From assembly GCA_029204225.1 (NCBI GenBank), contig CM055093.1:19334041-19398040 (forward strand): a stretch of DNA of 64,000 bases, given 5' to 3'. Position numbers and translations under genes: made by a program. The notes beneath the pieces are model-generated. The model did no database searches, was not told the DNA's origin, and saw only the letters and a program-made list of their open reading frames with translations. This DNA comes from Diphasiastrum complanatum (taxonomy: Eukaryota > Streptophyta > Lycopodiopsida > Lycopodiales > Lycopodiaceae). Positions 48,504 to 59,223 of the stretch are shown piece by piece (position 1 is the stretch's first letter; the number at the start of each line of letters is the position of its first letter).

Positions 48504-48858
48504 GGGCCCTGAAACAGCGTGAAAGGCAATGAAGGGCGCTGAAACAACTTGAAAGACGGTCAAGAGCACCAGCCCGGCCATCGCGTGATAAGAATGCGCA
48601 TCTCGTGAACTTAAGGATCAGAAAATTGTATCAGAGAAAGGTTTTCAATAGGCTGCTGAATTTGCCCTGAGGAGCACCATGAAAACTTTAGTGAAGAGAG
48701 CCTTTCATAGCTGAGCAGGTGCATTGCGTGAACTCCATAGCTTTAATGCTTCCTGCTTTTCACTTCAGAATCTAGTTCATCTACTTGTTCAGAATCCAGT
48801 TCATTTACCTGTTGCTTCCAGGCTATCTTCATTTTTATTCACAAAATGGCTACACAAA

Positions 48859-49110
48859 ATGGCTGTCGCTGCTGTGGAGACCAAAAACACAGACGACAAC
48901 ACCTTCAGAAATTCCAAGTATTTGAAAGGTGTTCAGTACTTGGTAAAGAAAGGGGTCAACCAAATTTCTGATGCTTACATTCAGCCTTCGCCTCAACGTG
49001 TAAACATTACCAAATTTGAGTGTAGTAACGAGGTTCTTGTGATCGATCTTGTTGGACTGAGAGATGATGACCGCAGCTCCGAACTGGTAGCACAAATTAA
49101 GAACGCTTGA
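48859..49110 (+). pseudogene. Dioxygenase exon-1 fragment, paralogue of the gene at 44.5 kb
   Basis: Open from ATG 48859 (MAVAAVETKN; an earlier in-frame ATG at 48724 gives no family similarity). The sequence follows the N-terminal dioxygenase domain: VQYLVKKGVNQISDAYIQP parallels the gene's AKALVDGGLTRIPDRYILP, and VLVIDLVGL parallels IPVIDLAGL. It ends IKNA then TGA, just where the Cys and the WGFYQ splice junction would be expected. No further exons were found up to 50.2 kb. It appears to be a truncated tandem duplicate. Confidence 0.8.
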
Positions 49111-50275
49111 GAAAAAAAATTGGCAGTTAAAAGTTTTGAAGGGCATTGAAAGGCAGTTGCTACTAATAACGTCAATTAATGGGCCAGAATGGCACGTTAT
49201 CTAATACATTCCTAGAACCCTGATCCAAAACCTACAACAGACTGTAGGCTACAGAGCGCAAGCTGTGAGAATGAAGAAAAAAAAACAACATGAGGTAGCA
49301 TGACAGTGAGGAACCAAAGGCCCAATGGGGAGTGATGATGTCCTAACTGCGGGTTGTCTCCAACTCTAGAGAATTGTTTCTCTTTCCTGACTGTTAACTA
49401 AGGGCTCACTTGAGATCCAAACAAATCGTTGGTTTCTCCTTTGGTTGGCCGATCGGCATGGGAATTGGGGTTTGTTGTAACCTGACAACACTTGAGGTTC
49501 TTGCCCGAGCAGAATGAGGCTAAGAACAGACTACGCTGGTGGAGCGCTACCTTCCTTCACCTACAGATTGATGGAGAGCACAACATTCTACGGGGCCAGG
49601 ATTCACCTGCCAGCAATGCACGTTCAGTTTGGAGGAGTCTTCGCCTGCCTTTGTATATGATCCAGCATTCTCCCATGCTTACTCTTACTCCATGATGGGC
49701 TGTCTGCAAGATTCACACTGCTTGAGTAGAAGCGCAATGCTGATTTTGGTTCATTCAGCCAATCAATCCATGAAAATTGGAGTGAACAAAAATCTCAGGG
49801 ATTCGTGTGATAATTAGCTTTCAGAATCCAGAGGTAGTGAGTCGCAACAGCTGCCCAGGTGTCTGCGCTCTCCATTTGTTTGTCAACATGGTATTCTCTC
49901 TATCAAACTTGCAAAAATCCTGCGATTGAACCTTTTGGTAAGAATGATATATTGCAGGCTGAAAAATCAAGCTAGCTGCATCCCGGGGTAGTCACTGTAC
50001 CACCAGATGATGAGGCTTGTCTAATTTTCTACCTCCTTCACAGGATGGATTGCTGAAGATCAAGCGCATTGCCATTGTCTCGGGTTTCCTTCAGATTCAC
50101 TAGTTACAGATAGCCGGGATTTCTTACATATGTAGAAGCTCTTTAGATCGGGATTTCAGAATCTCTCGAGATTGAAAGTGAGCTGGAAATATCTTGAATA
50201 CTGGATTCCGAATAGAAGCAATCTATGCATTATAAACATAAAGTACTTAGGATCATTAGCAAGCCCTCTTGAATA
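49111..50275. other. Intergenic, nothing recognised
   Basis: Short open frames (49492-49695 the longest) show no family similarity. Confidence 0.5.
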
Positions 50276-50687
50276 AAAGGCACGAACTACCATCATGTCC
50301 AAAACTTGCAGCTGATTGTGAAGGTGCATGACTGAAGCTACAGTCCTCACTTCAGGCTTCTGCTTTAATCTTTCTCACACTGCATGGTTGTTTTCACAGT
50401 CTTCAATCTGCATGAGTAGATCTTCATTTATGGATGAAACGATGATCGCCATTGCGCGCTCATTTTTTCTGACGCATTCAGCTCTACTCAGGTCTCCCTC
50501 TGGAGGCTGCACCTCTGAGAGCTCGGTCACCGACCAGATGCCTTCGCCCTTCAGGAGTGTTTTGATTTTGAATTTCCAAATTCTATAATTTGCACCATCA
50601 AGACTGATTGCTACTCTGGTCTGGATTGTCGTAGTCATATTGTGTTGTTTGGAATTATCACTGCTGGGATATCAGTGATACCCTGTA
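50276..50687 (-). pseudogene. Copia I: gag start only
   Basis: Minus-strand gag from ATG 50638 (MTTTIQTRVAISLDGANYRI), with VSSINEDLLMQIEDC. A stop follows at 50375 and similarity to copia B gag continues to about 50300, then ends. It follows the LTR at 50701-51557 in the normal order LTR, primer site, gag. Confidence 0.88.
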
Positions 50688-50700
50688 GGCTCTGATACCA
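50688..50700 (-). other. Primer binding site next to LTR 50701-51557
   Basis: On the minus strand TGGTATCAGAGCC follows the LTR without a gap; it matches the initiator-tRNA-Met primer site. Confidence 0.92.
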
Positions 50701-51557
50701 TGTCGCGGAAGCTTTTTCTTTGTTTCGTGTTCGTCCTCTCTTTTGATTCGCGAACAATTTTCTGTCTTTGAATTTTCTTTTTGTGCGGAAGCTCTTATGG
50801 GATCCCAGACACTCGACTACGCATCACAGAACAATTTTATTCTAGCAATCAAGAGACACAGCACAAGGCCAAGAGATACACAAAATAGAGCGACTATATT
50901 GTCAGTTTGGTTTTAGAGCGAGATCGTCAGTGTCTCGCTCGTTGGCAGATTGACTCTCTACTCTTTCGCTGTGTTCTGCTCGTTGGCAGACTTTCATGCA
51001 CAGCTATGGTATTTTTGCTTTCTTACTCTATTCGCTACGTCTCTCTTTGTTTCTTACAGATCTTTGTATTCACTATCTCTCTTCTTTTTCTCACTTGGTT
51101 ATGATCTAGAGAGGATTGTTTATACCTCCACTATGTGGAGTTTACAAGATAGCTAAATGTATAATCACAAGACTAGTTAACGCTAATCAACTAGTTAGTT
51201 AGTCTTCGTCGTTGCTATTCATTTCAGCTGGGCATGAAGCCCGTTGAGCTGCCAGCTGGCAGCGTGAAGGAGTTCTCTTCGTTTGTTTCGTTCTTTTCGA
51301 TTCTTTTCGTAGTCTTCGTTTTGCGCCCCTTTGTAGTTTGCGATCCTAGAGGTGTGTTTATGATTCGCGATTGATTCGCGAATCGTTCGTGCTTCGAGTC
51401 AAAGACACGTTGACTATCGTGAATTGTTCTCGTTTGACCTTCGTGTCTTGTTCGTGCTACAACAAAGTTGCAGAAGTTTACCATTTCTGACATGAGTTCG
51501 CGAACATCTTCGTCAGGTGAAGGGTTGAAAGCTAGCAAGGCTTTGTAATCAGAAACA
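50701..51557 (-). repeat. 857-bp LTR shared by copia I (5' side) and copia J (3' side)
   Basis: On the minus strand it begins TGTTTCTGATTACAAAG after a purine-rich tract and ends CCGCGACA. Pol of copia J lies upstream and a primer site plus gag of copia I lie downstream. It is homologous to 12742-13531. It holds TTCGCGAA-type motifs near 51363-51382 and 51498. Confidence 0.9.
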
Positions 51558-54500
51558 CTTTGTTTCTTCAGCTCCCTGCTCCCTCTCAAAGCATGGTAGT
51601 TTTATGATTCCGAGACTGCTCCTTTGCCTCTCAAAGAGCCCTTTGTCCAGAGCTTTAGTGAAGATGTCAACAACCATATCTTTCGTTCCTATGAAGGTGG
51701 TCTGCATCATCCTCCTTTCAATCAGATCCCTTATCAAGTGATACTTGATCGCAATGTGCTTCGTTCTTGAGTGGAACACAGGATCTTTCGTCAAGTGTGT
51801 CGCAGAGGTGTTGTCCATCTGCAAGACCAATGGCTCGTTCCTTGTTTCGTCCAGTTCGTCCAGAAACTGCCTTAGCCAGATTATTTCGTTGGCCATCTTC
51901 GTTGCTGCCACATACTCTGCTTCGCAGGATGACTAGGCTACAATGGTCTGCTTCTTGCTGACCCAGAGAATTGCTGCTCCTGATGTGATGGTGCATCCTC
52001 TTGAGACGGACGTTGGTGGCAGGTCATAGTACTATCTTTCCAGAACTTCATAGCTAACAGGGTCTTCATTGGCCATTCTCCTGCTCTCGTCGAATTGGAC
52101 ATCCCTCACTGTTTTCACAGTGTTCATGTCTGGCATGTAGTTTTTGTAGTATGACGAATTATTGTCATAACCTACCAAAAATCCTTGGTCGGCTTTCTCA
52201 TCAAGCTTCTTGCGAAGCTTATCAAAAATATGTGCATATGCTGCACAGTCAAATATTCTGACGTGAGACAGGTTGGGTTTTCTACCCCACCATAGCTCAT
52301 GTGATGTCATGTGAGGAACACCAGATTTACCTGTCCTATCTTGGATGTATGCGGCTTTAGCTACTGCTTCAGCCCACAGTGTCCTTGGAGCCTTTGAGTA
52401 TGCCATCATGCGTCTGGCTGCTTCCATCAGGGTCTTGTTCTTTCGTTCAGCAACACCATTCTGCTGCAGTGTGTGGGCTGTAGTTCTTCTGTGAATGATG
52501 CCACGATCATTGCAGAAGTCAGTGAAGCGATTCGAGATATTTTCACCACCTCGATCTGTTCTGATCTGCTTCAACTTGCTGCTTGTGCATAATTATGAAT
52601 TTATCGAGTGCTTCAGATTTATTTTGAATAAAATACACTCTAGCAAACTTGCTATAATCATCAATGAAGGTTATATAATATTTTGAACCTCCTACTGAGA
52701 TCACGTTGAATGGACCGCAGATGTCAGAGTGCACCACCTCCAGAATCTTTGTCGTTCTGTAGGAGTCTTTGACGAATGGTATGCGTGATATCTTGTCTTT
52801 CAAACATGCATCATAGGTGGTCGAACTGGTTGCATTTGAGATGCTGACCCCTGTTATTGCTCCATGATGACTTGCCTGGTAGAGTGCCATTGAGTTCATG
52901 TGGTAGAGTCTTTTGTGCCACAGAGTGTCTGGCGAGTCGTCATGGGTCTGATGCATTTGATCTTCAGGTAGGCGCACCTTTAGATGATATAGGTTGCACT
53001 TCCTTCTGCCTTGAGCAATGAGAGTGCTGGTGATGGCATCAATCACGTTGCATGCTTCGTTAGAAAACGTCACACGCATCCCTACATCTGCTATTCTTGC
53101 TACAGAGAGCAAGTCTTGCTGCAGAGTTGGCACGAACATAACGTCTTCGATTCGTCTGTCTCTGTCGTTGGTGTTGAGCCAGAGTGAACCAATATCGTTC
53201 ACTGGATGTCTGGATCCATCTCCAAAAACTATAAATCTTGAGGGATCTGTACTTCTGAAATCAGACATGATTCGTCTTAATGTCATGAAGTGCGAGGTTC
53301 GAACAATTTTTGTTCATTCTTTCTTCGCCCATCTTCGAGCTCTTGGGCTCCTCGACACAGAAAGAACTATTATTGTTCTCTAGTCTGTTCTATGCTGATC
53401 TATTTCTTGGATTCTGGCGGCAATCCATGGCTGCTTGACCCTTCTTATGGCAATGGATACACTCAATTTTGGGATTGAGCTAGCAGGTATCTACTATATG
53501 CCCGTCTCTTCTGCATCTCGTGCAAGTCTTCTTGTCTGCATCTTGTCGTTTCGACCTCCCTTTGGTCTTCCAGTTGCTTTTGATGGTCCCCTCTGCTTGC
53601 TGGTCACGATCCTGCCTCTGATTCGACTCTCTCTTAGGCTTGAACTGTTTCTTTGATTTTTCTCTGTTGTCGTAGAGTGTCTGGTCAGAACCATCTTTGT
53701 GATCAAGATGCTCTCTGGCCTCAACTTCCTCTCGAATCTCGACAATCGCCTTTTCGAGGTCCATGGTAGGATCTTTCGCGAGTAGGGTTTGTGTCGTCTG
53801 GAAAGATCTGGATAAGGCTCTCAATAGATATGTGAGCTGCTTCTCAGAAATCAAAAGATTATTGTTCGCGACAGTTTCTGACGGTTGATTGCTTCTGGAT
53901 TGTCATTGTCAGAAGCTCTGTGATATCAGGAGGATCTGTTGCTGGAAAGCCTGACCCAGACAGGAAGACGAGATCATGGGAGCAGCAGCAGTGGTGAGGC
54001 CGAGGCTTGAGGAAGAGCAACTTCAAGTACCTACACCAAGAAGATCCACAAGAGAAAGATCTAAGCCAAGAAGGCTCACATATGATGAGGAAGGAAGGCA
54101 AGTGGAAGGTGGAACTTCCTATCATGCTTTCTTCGTATCAGGTGAAGAGCCTAAAGATGTCCAAACAACACATGGGAGCTTGTGGAGCCACCAAACAACA
54201 TGCATGTCATCGGATGTAAGTGGGTTTTTAGGATCAAGTACAATAATGATGGATCCATCAACAAATATAAAGCAAGACTTTGTGAGTTGTGTAGTGATAG
54301 AAATAGATCTTTCATCTTTCTCACGAAAGAGGAGGGGTCTTTTCCATCCCACTGCAGATTCGTCAGCTGATCTTCCAGCATCATAATCTAACTTCTTGAT
54401 TTCGTCTGAAATCTTGTGAGCAGTGCATCCCACATCTCCTTAGCTTTGGAGAGTGTAGTCAGGTCAAGTGTAAGGCTATCTTCAATGGAAGATGATAGCA

Positions 54501-54800
54501 AGGCTATTGCCTTGTCGTTTTAATCCTTCCATTCGCGTAGCTCCTTCCCTATTGTCGTAGGCATTTCTTCTGTGCCATCCACCCAGGGAAAGAGTCCTTC
54601 GCCCTTGAGTATCAAAGATGTCTTAACTTTTCAGGCTAGAAAGTTAGATCCTAAAGAATTAAGTATAGTGCAGATCTTGCTCTGCATGTTGCTGATTGAA
54701 GCCATTGCTTCTTGAAGTTTGTTTTCTTGTTGATGGTTGATTGTCTGAATGCTTGGCCTCCTGGATCTGCTAGCTTCTTGGCTATGTCAGAATATGGCAG
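51558..54800 (-). pseudogene. Copia J: gag, protease relic, integrase and RNase H tail; RT deleted
   Basis: Minus-strand polyprotein. Gag begins near 54700 and includes AKEMWDALLTRFQTKSRS and DPSSFVRKMKDLFLSLHN, then is interrupted by a plus-strand copia scrap (about 53970-54290). Gag resumes with ISEKQLTYLLRALSRSFQ (53854-53480) and knuckle CTRCRRDGHIVDTC. Pre-integrase and integrase lie at 53286-52543 and, after a frameshift, 52574-52032 (EVVHSDICGPF, IRTDRGGENIS, NGVAERKNK). Immediately after the integrase C-terminal region the sequence enters RNase H (ILWVSKKQTIVA, then 51911-51549), so the whole RT domain is missing. The protein ends LPCFEREQGAEETKCF at the LTR. Confidence 0.88.
53970..54290 (+). 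pseudogene. Copia integrase-RT linker scrap on the opposite strand
   Basis: Plus-strand frame VPTPRRSTRERSKPRRLTYD, then, after an internal deletion, CKWVFRIKYNNDGSINKYKA. It is closest to the same region of copia L (60.8-61.1 kb). It sits inside copia J gag, which continues on both sides on the other strand. Confidence 0.85.
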
Positions 54801-54804
54801 GGTG

Positions 54805-54865
54805 GCTCTGATACTACTAATGAGAATCGTGAGATACTCTGATACCACTGATGAGAATTGTGAGA
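54805..54865 (-). repeat. Duplicated LTR-end plus primer site
   Basis: Two 30-bp units, 54805-54834 and 54836-54865, differ at about four positions. On the minus strand each reads TCTCAC, ATTCTCAT and then RTATCAGAG, that is an LTR end plus a primer-site-like sequence. The upstream unit (TGGTATCAGAG) is the better primer match. Confidence 0.8.
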
Positions 54866-54940
54866 TGTGAATCCATGTAGTGCATTGGCGTGAGAGAAGC
54901 ACGGTCCTCTCATGAGTAGTAGTTCACTAGCGGACAATTG
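54853..54940 (-). repeat. Distal part of an LTR upstream of copia J, split by copia K
   Basis: Continues from 60041 once copia K is removed. The five bases AATTG at 54936-54940 are the left copy of copia K's target duplication. Confidence 0.7.
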
Positions 54941-55762
54941 TGTGAGAAATTGGCAAAAATCTAGCTTGGTATGTTTTATGATAGAAGTTTGTAAGTGAAT
55001 CTCACATGTGTGGAGGATGTTCCCATGTGTGAAGAATTGTGAAGTAAATGAAAATGTTTGATATAGGGGTCTCATAGAATTTCATAGTCAAGCATTTAGG
55101 TGTAGGATGTTGATAGGGTCAAATTTGGCATAGATGGAAAATTATCCATTTCCACTTGTAATGCCACTATTGAGCCAAAATAGAGCCAAATTTGTGCCAA
55201 TTAGAGTGTAGACAAGTGTAATGCTTTTGTTTGATGAAGCTTAAGAGGTCCAATAGGATTTAGAGGTGGAACCTTGTGAGGTCCAATAGAAAATTGAGGT
55301 GTGCTTGAATATAGTCCAATAGAATTTAGAGGTGCATGGATCAATGGTCCAATAGGATTAAGAGATGGCAAAGTGTGATCCAATCATAGTTAAGCATAGT
55401 GGTAGCTCATGAATCTATTAGTATCATTGTACTCCTCATTTTGGATCTAATTGATTTTGAGATTGAGTGAATTTTGTGTGTCATTGAATTTCTAGATTTC
55501 TCTCTCTACTAGAGAGCTCATGATGGTTTTTCTCTCTCTATCCGAGGAGAGCAGCTTGTTTTTACTTAGAATACTTTTGGAACACTTCCCACACGTGTGA
55601 GTGAGAGTTGGAAGTGATTGAATGCATGTAGTAGTGTGTTTTTTTGCCATAGAATCAAAGATAGATCTTGAATCTCAATCTAGTCTTGATCTTGGTGCAT
55701 CTACACACCTTAGGAAATCACAAGTACATGTTGTGGAAAATCCACACGTGTGAAATTCAACA
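54941..55762 (+). repeat. 5' LTR of copia K
   Basis: 822 bp, begins TGTGAGAAATTGG and ends AAATTCAACA. It matches 59224-60040 with roughly 22 substitutions and a few small gaps, about 97% identity by eye. Confidence 0.97.
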
Positions 55763-55775
55763 TGGTATCAGAGCC
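55763..55775 (+). other. Primer binding site of copia K
   Basis: TGGTATCAGAGCC directly after the LTR, matching the initiator-tRNA-Met primer site. Confidence 0.97.
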
Positions 55776-56519
55776 TACCTAAGGTTACCATGCATTTTGA
55801 CCCATTTGAGTAAAAACTATTCATCAATCTTGAGCTAGAAATTGTCAAGGCCCATTTTCCTAGCTATCTTGTTCAATTTTGGATCAAAAGAGATCAAAAG
55901 GACATTGATTGGGTCAAACCTGGTACTGTACGGAATCAGGTGCTCAGACATGTGTGAGAAACATCCAATTTCAGTTTGGGAGTTCTCTTTCATGTTTGAT
56001 CCAAAAATCTTGCTAGATAGCTTGTTTTTAAGCTATTTTTGTCTAAATTCTGATGCAATCAGTTTCATTCCATTTGGTTGAGCCAATCAAAAGTTATAAG
56101 CTTTTGAAGAGGGTTAGGTAGGGCACCTAGACCTGGGTGGACACATTTGGTTTGGTCAAGAGATTGCTTTTTTGATCCAAAATCACAGTTGAATGCTTAC
56201 CAATCTCATCTATATGTGATCTAGGCACTGTTTTGAGATCTTAGCCATTTTGTTTCATGCAATGTCATTGTATTTGAGTCAAATTTGGTTTCTTAGTGTA
56301 TTTCACACATGCTAAGAGTGTTTGATCCTAACTTTGCCCATACTCCATCATTTGATGTGAAGTAGATCTAGTTTTGGAGAGATTGAGATAGCTAGTGAGA
56401 ATCATCTCACAGTTTGTTGCAAGATCTTGCATAGGAGATGGTAGCACACCATTATTGGATCCTATAGTGAGAGAGAAGCAACATTTTTTGTTCATCACTT
56501 TTATTTATCTCCACTTTAC
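55776..56519 (+). other. Copia K leader, non-coding
   Basis: 744 bases between primer site and gag ATG. The single open frame at 55842-56081 has no recognised domain. Confidence 0.7.
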
Positions 56520-57209
56520 ATGACTTCAATGAGTTCATACTTGTTGCAACCAAGTGAGAGATTGTCTACTTCCAATTATTCAATATGGAAGTTGAGGATG
56601 GAGTCCATCTTGATACTCCAGGATGTGATGGACATTGTACTTGGGATTGAGGAGGAGCCTCAAGTCCTTCAAGAAGTACAAAAATACAAGAAGAGAGCTA
56701 GGATGGCTCTCCACTACATTAAGATGAATGTCTCTAATGAGATATTGAGGGAGATTGGTGATTGTTCTACATCCAAGGAAGCTTGGGATTGTCTCAAGTC
56801 CATCTATGAGGCTAAGAACACCTCTAGGCTCCTCACTCTTAGAAATCAAATATTCCAAAGTAGTCAAAAGAGTGATGAGAGTGCATCTAATTATGTTTTG
56901 AGAGTCAAGAATATTCATAGGGAGCTTGCATGTATTGGTGACTCAATCAATCAAAGTGAGCTAGTCCAAGTCATTCTCAATGGCTTGAGAGATGAATATG
57001 ACAACCTTGTCCAATCCTATGCTATTAAGGAGGAGATACCAAGTTTGGAGGCCCTTCAAAGTGTGCTTATTTCTGAAGAATCAAGACAAGAGTACAAACT
57101 CTTGAGGATGGACAAGCTATCACTCAATCATGATGATGGCAAAGTTCTATTTGCCAAGCACAAAGAGAGGAGTAAGAAGCAACACCATCACTTCTCTAAT
57201 GACAGCTAA
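56520..57209 (+). CDS. Copia K gag (UBN2 family), open
   Basis: 229 codons without a stop. It would form the capsid-like particle of the element in the cytoplasm. UBN2-type features are LSTSNYSIWKLRMESILILQ at the start, SRLLTLRNQIFQSSQ in the middle and LVQVILNGLRDEYDN later. It ends in a basic, His-rich stretch and stops at 57209. A single frame change near 57195 separates it from the zinc knuckle that should be part of the same protein. The family is certain; whether it is expressed is unknown. Confidence 0.93.
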   Translation: MTSMSSYLLQPSERLSTSNYSIWKLRMESILILQDVMDIVLGIEEEPQVLQEVQKYKKRARMALHYIKMNVSNEILREIGDCSTSKEAWDCLKSIYEAKNTSRLLTLRNQIFQSSQKSDESASNYVLRVKNIHRELACIGDSINQSELVQVILNGLRDEYDNLVQSYAIKEEIPSLEALQSVLISEESRQEYKLLRMDKLSLNHDDGKVLFAKHKERSKKQHHHFSNDS

Positions 57210-58035
57210 AGACCAAGATGGAGAGGAGGAGGATACCTCTCATGCTTCTAATTCAAATCTCAAGAAGAAGATGATCAAGTGCTTTTATTGTGGCAAGAAA
57301 GGCCATTATGCCACCAATTGCTTCAAGAAGAAGAGTCAACTCAATCAAGCCAACATCACCAATGAGAAAGAAGACTATATTGCAAGTGATGGAGAAGGCT
57401 CTCTTATGGCATCAAGCTTCTCCTCTTCCACCTTCAACAAGGATGACTCATGGTATATTGATAGTGGAGCATCTTCACATATGTGTGGCTCCAAGCACTT
57501 TTTTTTTCATCTATTATTCCTTATGATGGAGTCAAGAAGACCATATACTTTGCAAGTAAGCATGAGTGCAATATTGAAGGAGTAGGGATTATTCCCTTGA
57601 AGCTTGCATCTTCTAAAGATCTCTTTCTCAACAATGTTCTTTTTGTCCCAAAGCTTACAAAGAACATCTTAAGTTTTGGCCAACTTCTTGATAGTGGCTT
57701 TGATGTCAATTTCAATATTGACAATTGTGTGATTAAGAAGGATGGTGAGATCCTTGCATATGGATCAAGATTTGAAGGCATCTACAAGTTGGATCCAAGT
57801 GAGAGTGCAAACTCTCTTGATGTTTCTTATATGTCCAATATTTCAAAGGAGGATGATCACACAAGATGCACATATCTTCTCTCTTCAAGTATTATGGTGT
57901 ATGATTATTCCTTATTATTCAAAGCATATGTTGAGAAGAAATTCTCATTGAAGATCAAAGCTTTGAGGAATATTGGAGCTCTTGAAGGAATAGCATCATA
58001 TGAAGTTTTATTCAAGATGAAGCCTAAGGTTGATC
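57210..58035 (+). pseudogene. Copia K: zinc knuckle, protease, pre-integrase and integrase remnants
   Basis: Zinc knuckle CFYCGKKGHYATNC near 57283, protease SWYIDSGASSHMCGS near 57450, then, after a frame change, pre-integrase VLFVPKLTKNILSFGQLLD. The integrase is collapsed: after KLDPSESANS it jumps to SIMVYDYSLLFKAYVEKKFS and then to EVLFKMKPKVDHL, so the zinc-binding region and most of the catalytic core, including the E region, are gone. Confidence 0.9.
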
Positions 58036-58968
58036 ACCTTAGTGATCAACCTTGGTAGTGCTTGCTTTGCACATATTCCCTTGGAAACAAGAAGGAAGGA
58101 TGATCCAAGCTCATGGATCATGATTGGATACTCATCCATCAAGGAGGCCTTTAGTGTCTTTACACTCTCTATTTCAAATGTGATCGTGAATAGAGATGTC
58201 ATATTGCATGAAGATTCAATCTTGGAAGTGGCCGAGATCAAGGCTTCTCAAGAAGCATCACAAGTTATCCCTTTTGAAGGTATTCAAGTTATGATGGGGC
58301 CAATGTGTAAGGAGGAGTTTCTTCTTCATATGATTTCAAGAAGATCTTCAAGATGCATGGCCGAGTCTTTATGGCTCACCTTACATGGCAAAGAGGGGCA
58401 TCTTTCATGTTGTATCTACTACAACACATTCATATATGCTTCTCTTCCTTTGCCTGAAATGCTATCTTGCTTCATTGAATTTTTTGGATCTCAAAGTTCA
58501 AGAAAAGCTATACTAGTTTTGTATGATTCTTATGGTATGGACATGTTTCTTGTCATTATTGACTTAGATGTGTTTCCAATACTTTTTGAAAGCAAGATAT
58601 TGTATTGTCAAAAGTATGCTCTTGGTTCTAGTAAGAACAAGATTGAGCTTGGTACTCACTTTTTTGAAAATCATGTTTTCACATGTTTTGAGGCAAATTG
58701 TAAACTCCTCTTGAGATTAAGTGAAGCATCCAAAGTGGACACTTACATCCTTGAGAGAGTAACTAGCCTAAAAAAGATCAAGATAGTCTTTGATATCAAG
58801 ATTAGATCCATCATGGATATAGTTCATTGTATGTGGACTAGTCAAGCTAGAAAGCATAATCTTGATAATCATCATTGTTTCACATCTTATGATCTTGATC
58901 TCCATGATCCTTATGAGGCTTGGAAGCCTCAGATTTCTCTATTTATGGTGCATCCATCATGCAAGTGA
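58030..58968 (+). CDS. 312-codon open frame: integrase C-end fused to unidentified sequence
   Basis: The first 80 or so residues are copia integrase C-terminal region (SACFAHIPLETRRKDDPSSW, VIVNRDVILHEDS), followed by a linker remnant (SRRSSRCMAESLWL) comparable to copia L's SPRRSQRERPKPKRL. From about 58380 the protein no longer resembles RT or any copia domain: GHLSCCIYYNTFIYASL, MFLVIIDLDVFPILFES, IVFDIKIRSIMDIVH. It has alternating hydrophobic segments but no signal peptide or clear membrane segment, and no YVDD box. It stays open for 939 bases. It could be a captured host gene piece, an env-like extra gene or simply a replaced RT region. Confidence 0.6.
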   Translation: MITLVINLGSACFAHIPLETRRKDDPSSWIMIGYSSIKEAFSVFTLSISNVIVNRDVILHEDSILEVAEIKASQEASQVIPFEGIQVMMGPMCKEEFLLHMISRRSSRCMAESLWLTLHGKEGHLSCCIYYNTFIYASLPLPEMLSCFIEFFGSQSSRKAILVLYDSYGMDMFLVIIDLDVFPILFESKILYCQKYALGSSKNKIELGTHFFENHVFTCFEANCKLLLRLSEASKVDTYILERVTSLKKIKIVFDIKIRSIMDIVHCMWTSQARKHNLDNHHCFTSYDLDLHDPYEAWKPQISLFMVHPSCK

Positions 58969-59223
58969 AACTTTCAAGGCAAAGATCATCATCAAGCATG
59001 GAGGAAGCCCATGATAATAGTGGCATATTGGTGGAGCACTCTTCAAAGGCATTGGCAAGAGATCTCTACCAAAGAGATCTTATCATGGATATGGTGAGGG
59101 TGCTGCTATGATGGATCCCTTGGCTGATCTTCACTTATTATGCATACCAAAGGATCCACTCAAAAAGATTTACAAACTTCTCAAGTGATCTAGTACCTTT
59201 CCAAGCTATTTTTTGAGGAGGAG
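58969..59223 (+). other. Copia K 3' region and polypurine tract
   Basis: A further frame to 59111 (VKLSRQRSSSSMEEAHDNSG) shows no known domain. TTTGAGGAGGAG at 59212-59223 directly precedes the LTR and is the polypurine tract. Confidence 0.8.

Noticed and set aside
51224-51589. A protein-coding extension of copia J pol
   Set aside because: The frame lies inside the LTR; pol ends before it and the LTR start TGTTTCTG follows a purine tract.
58380-58968. A reverse transcriptase in disguise within the copia K frame
   Set aside because: No YGLKQAP, YVDD, or RNase H motif could be matched in this frame or the neighbouring ones.
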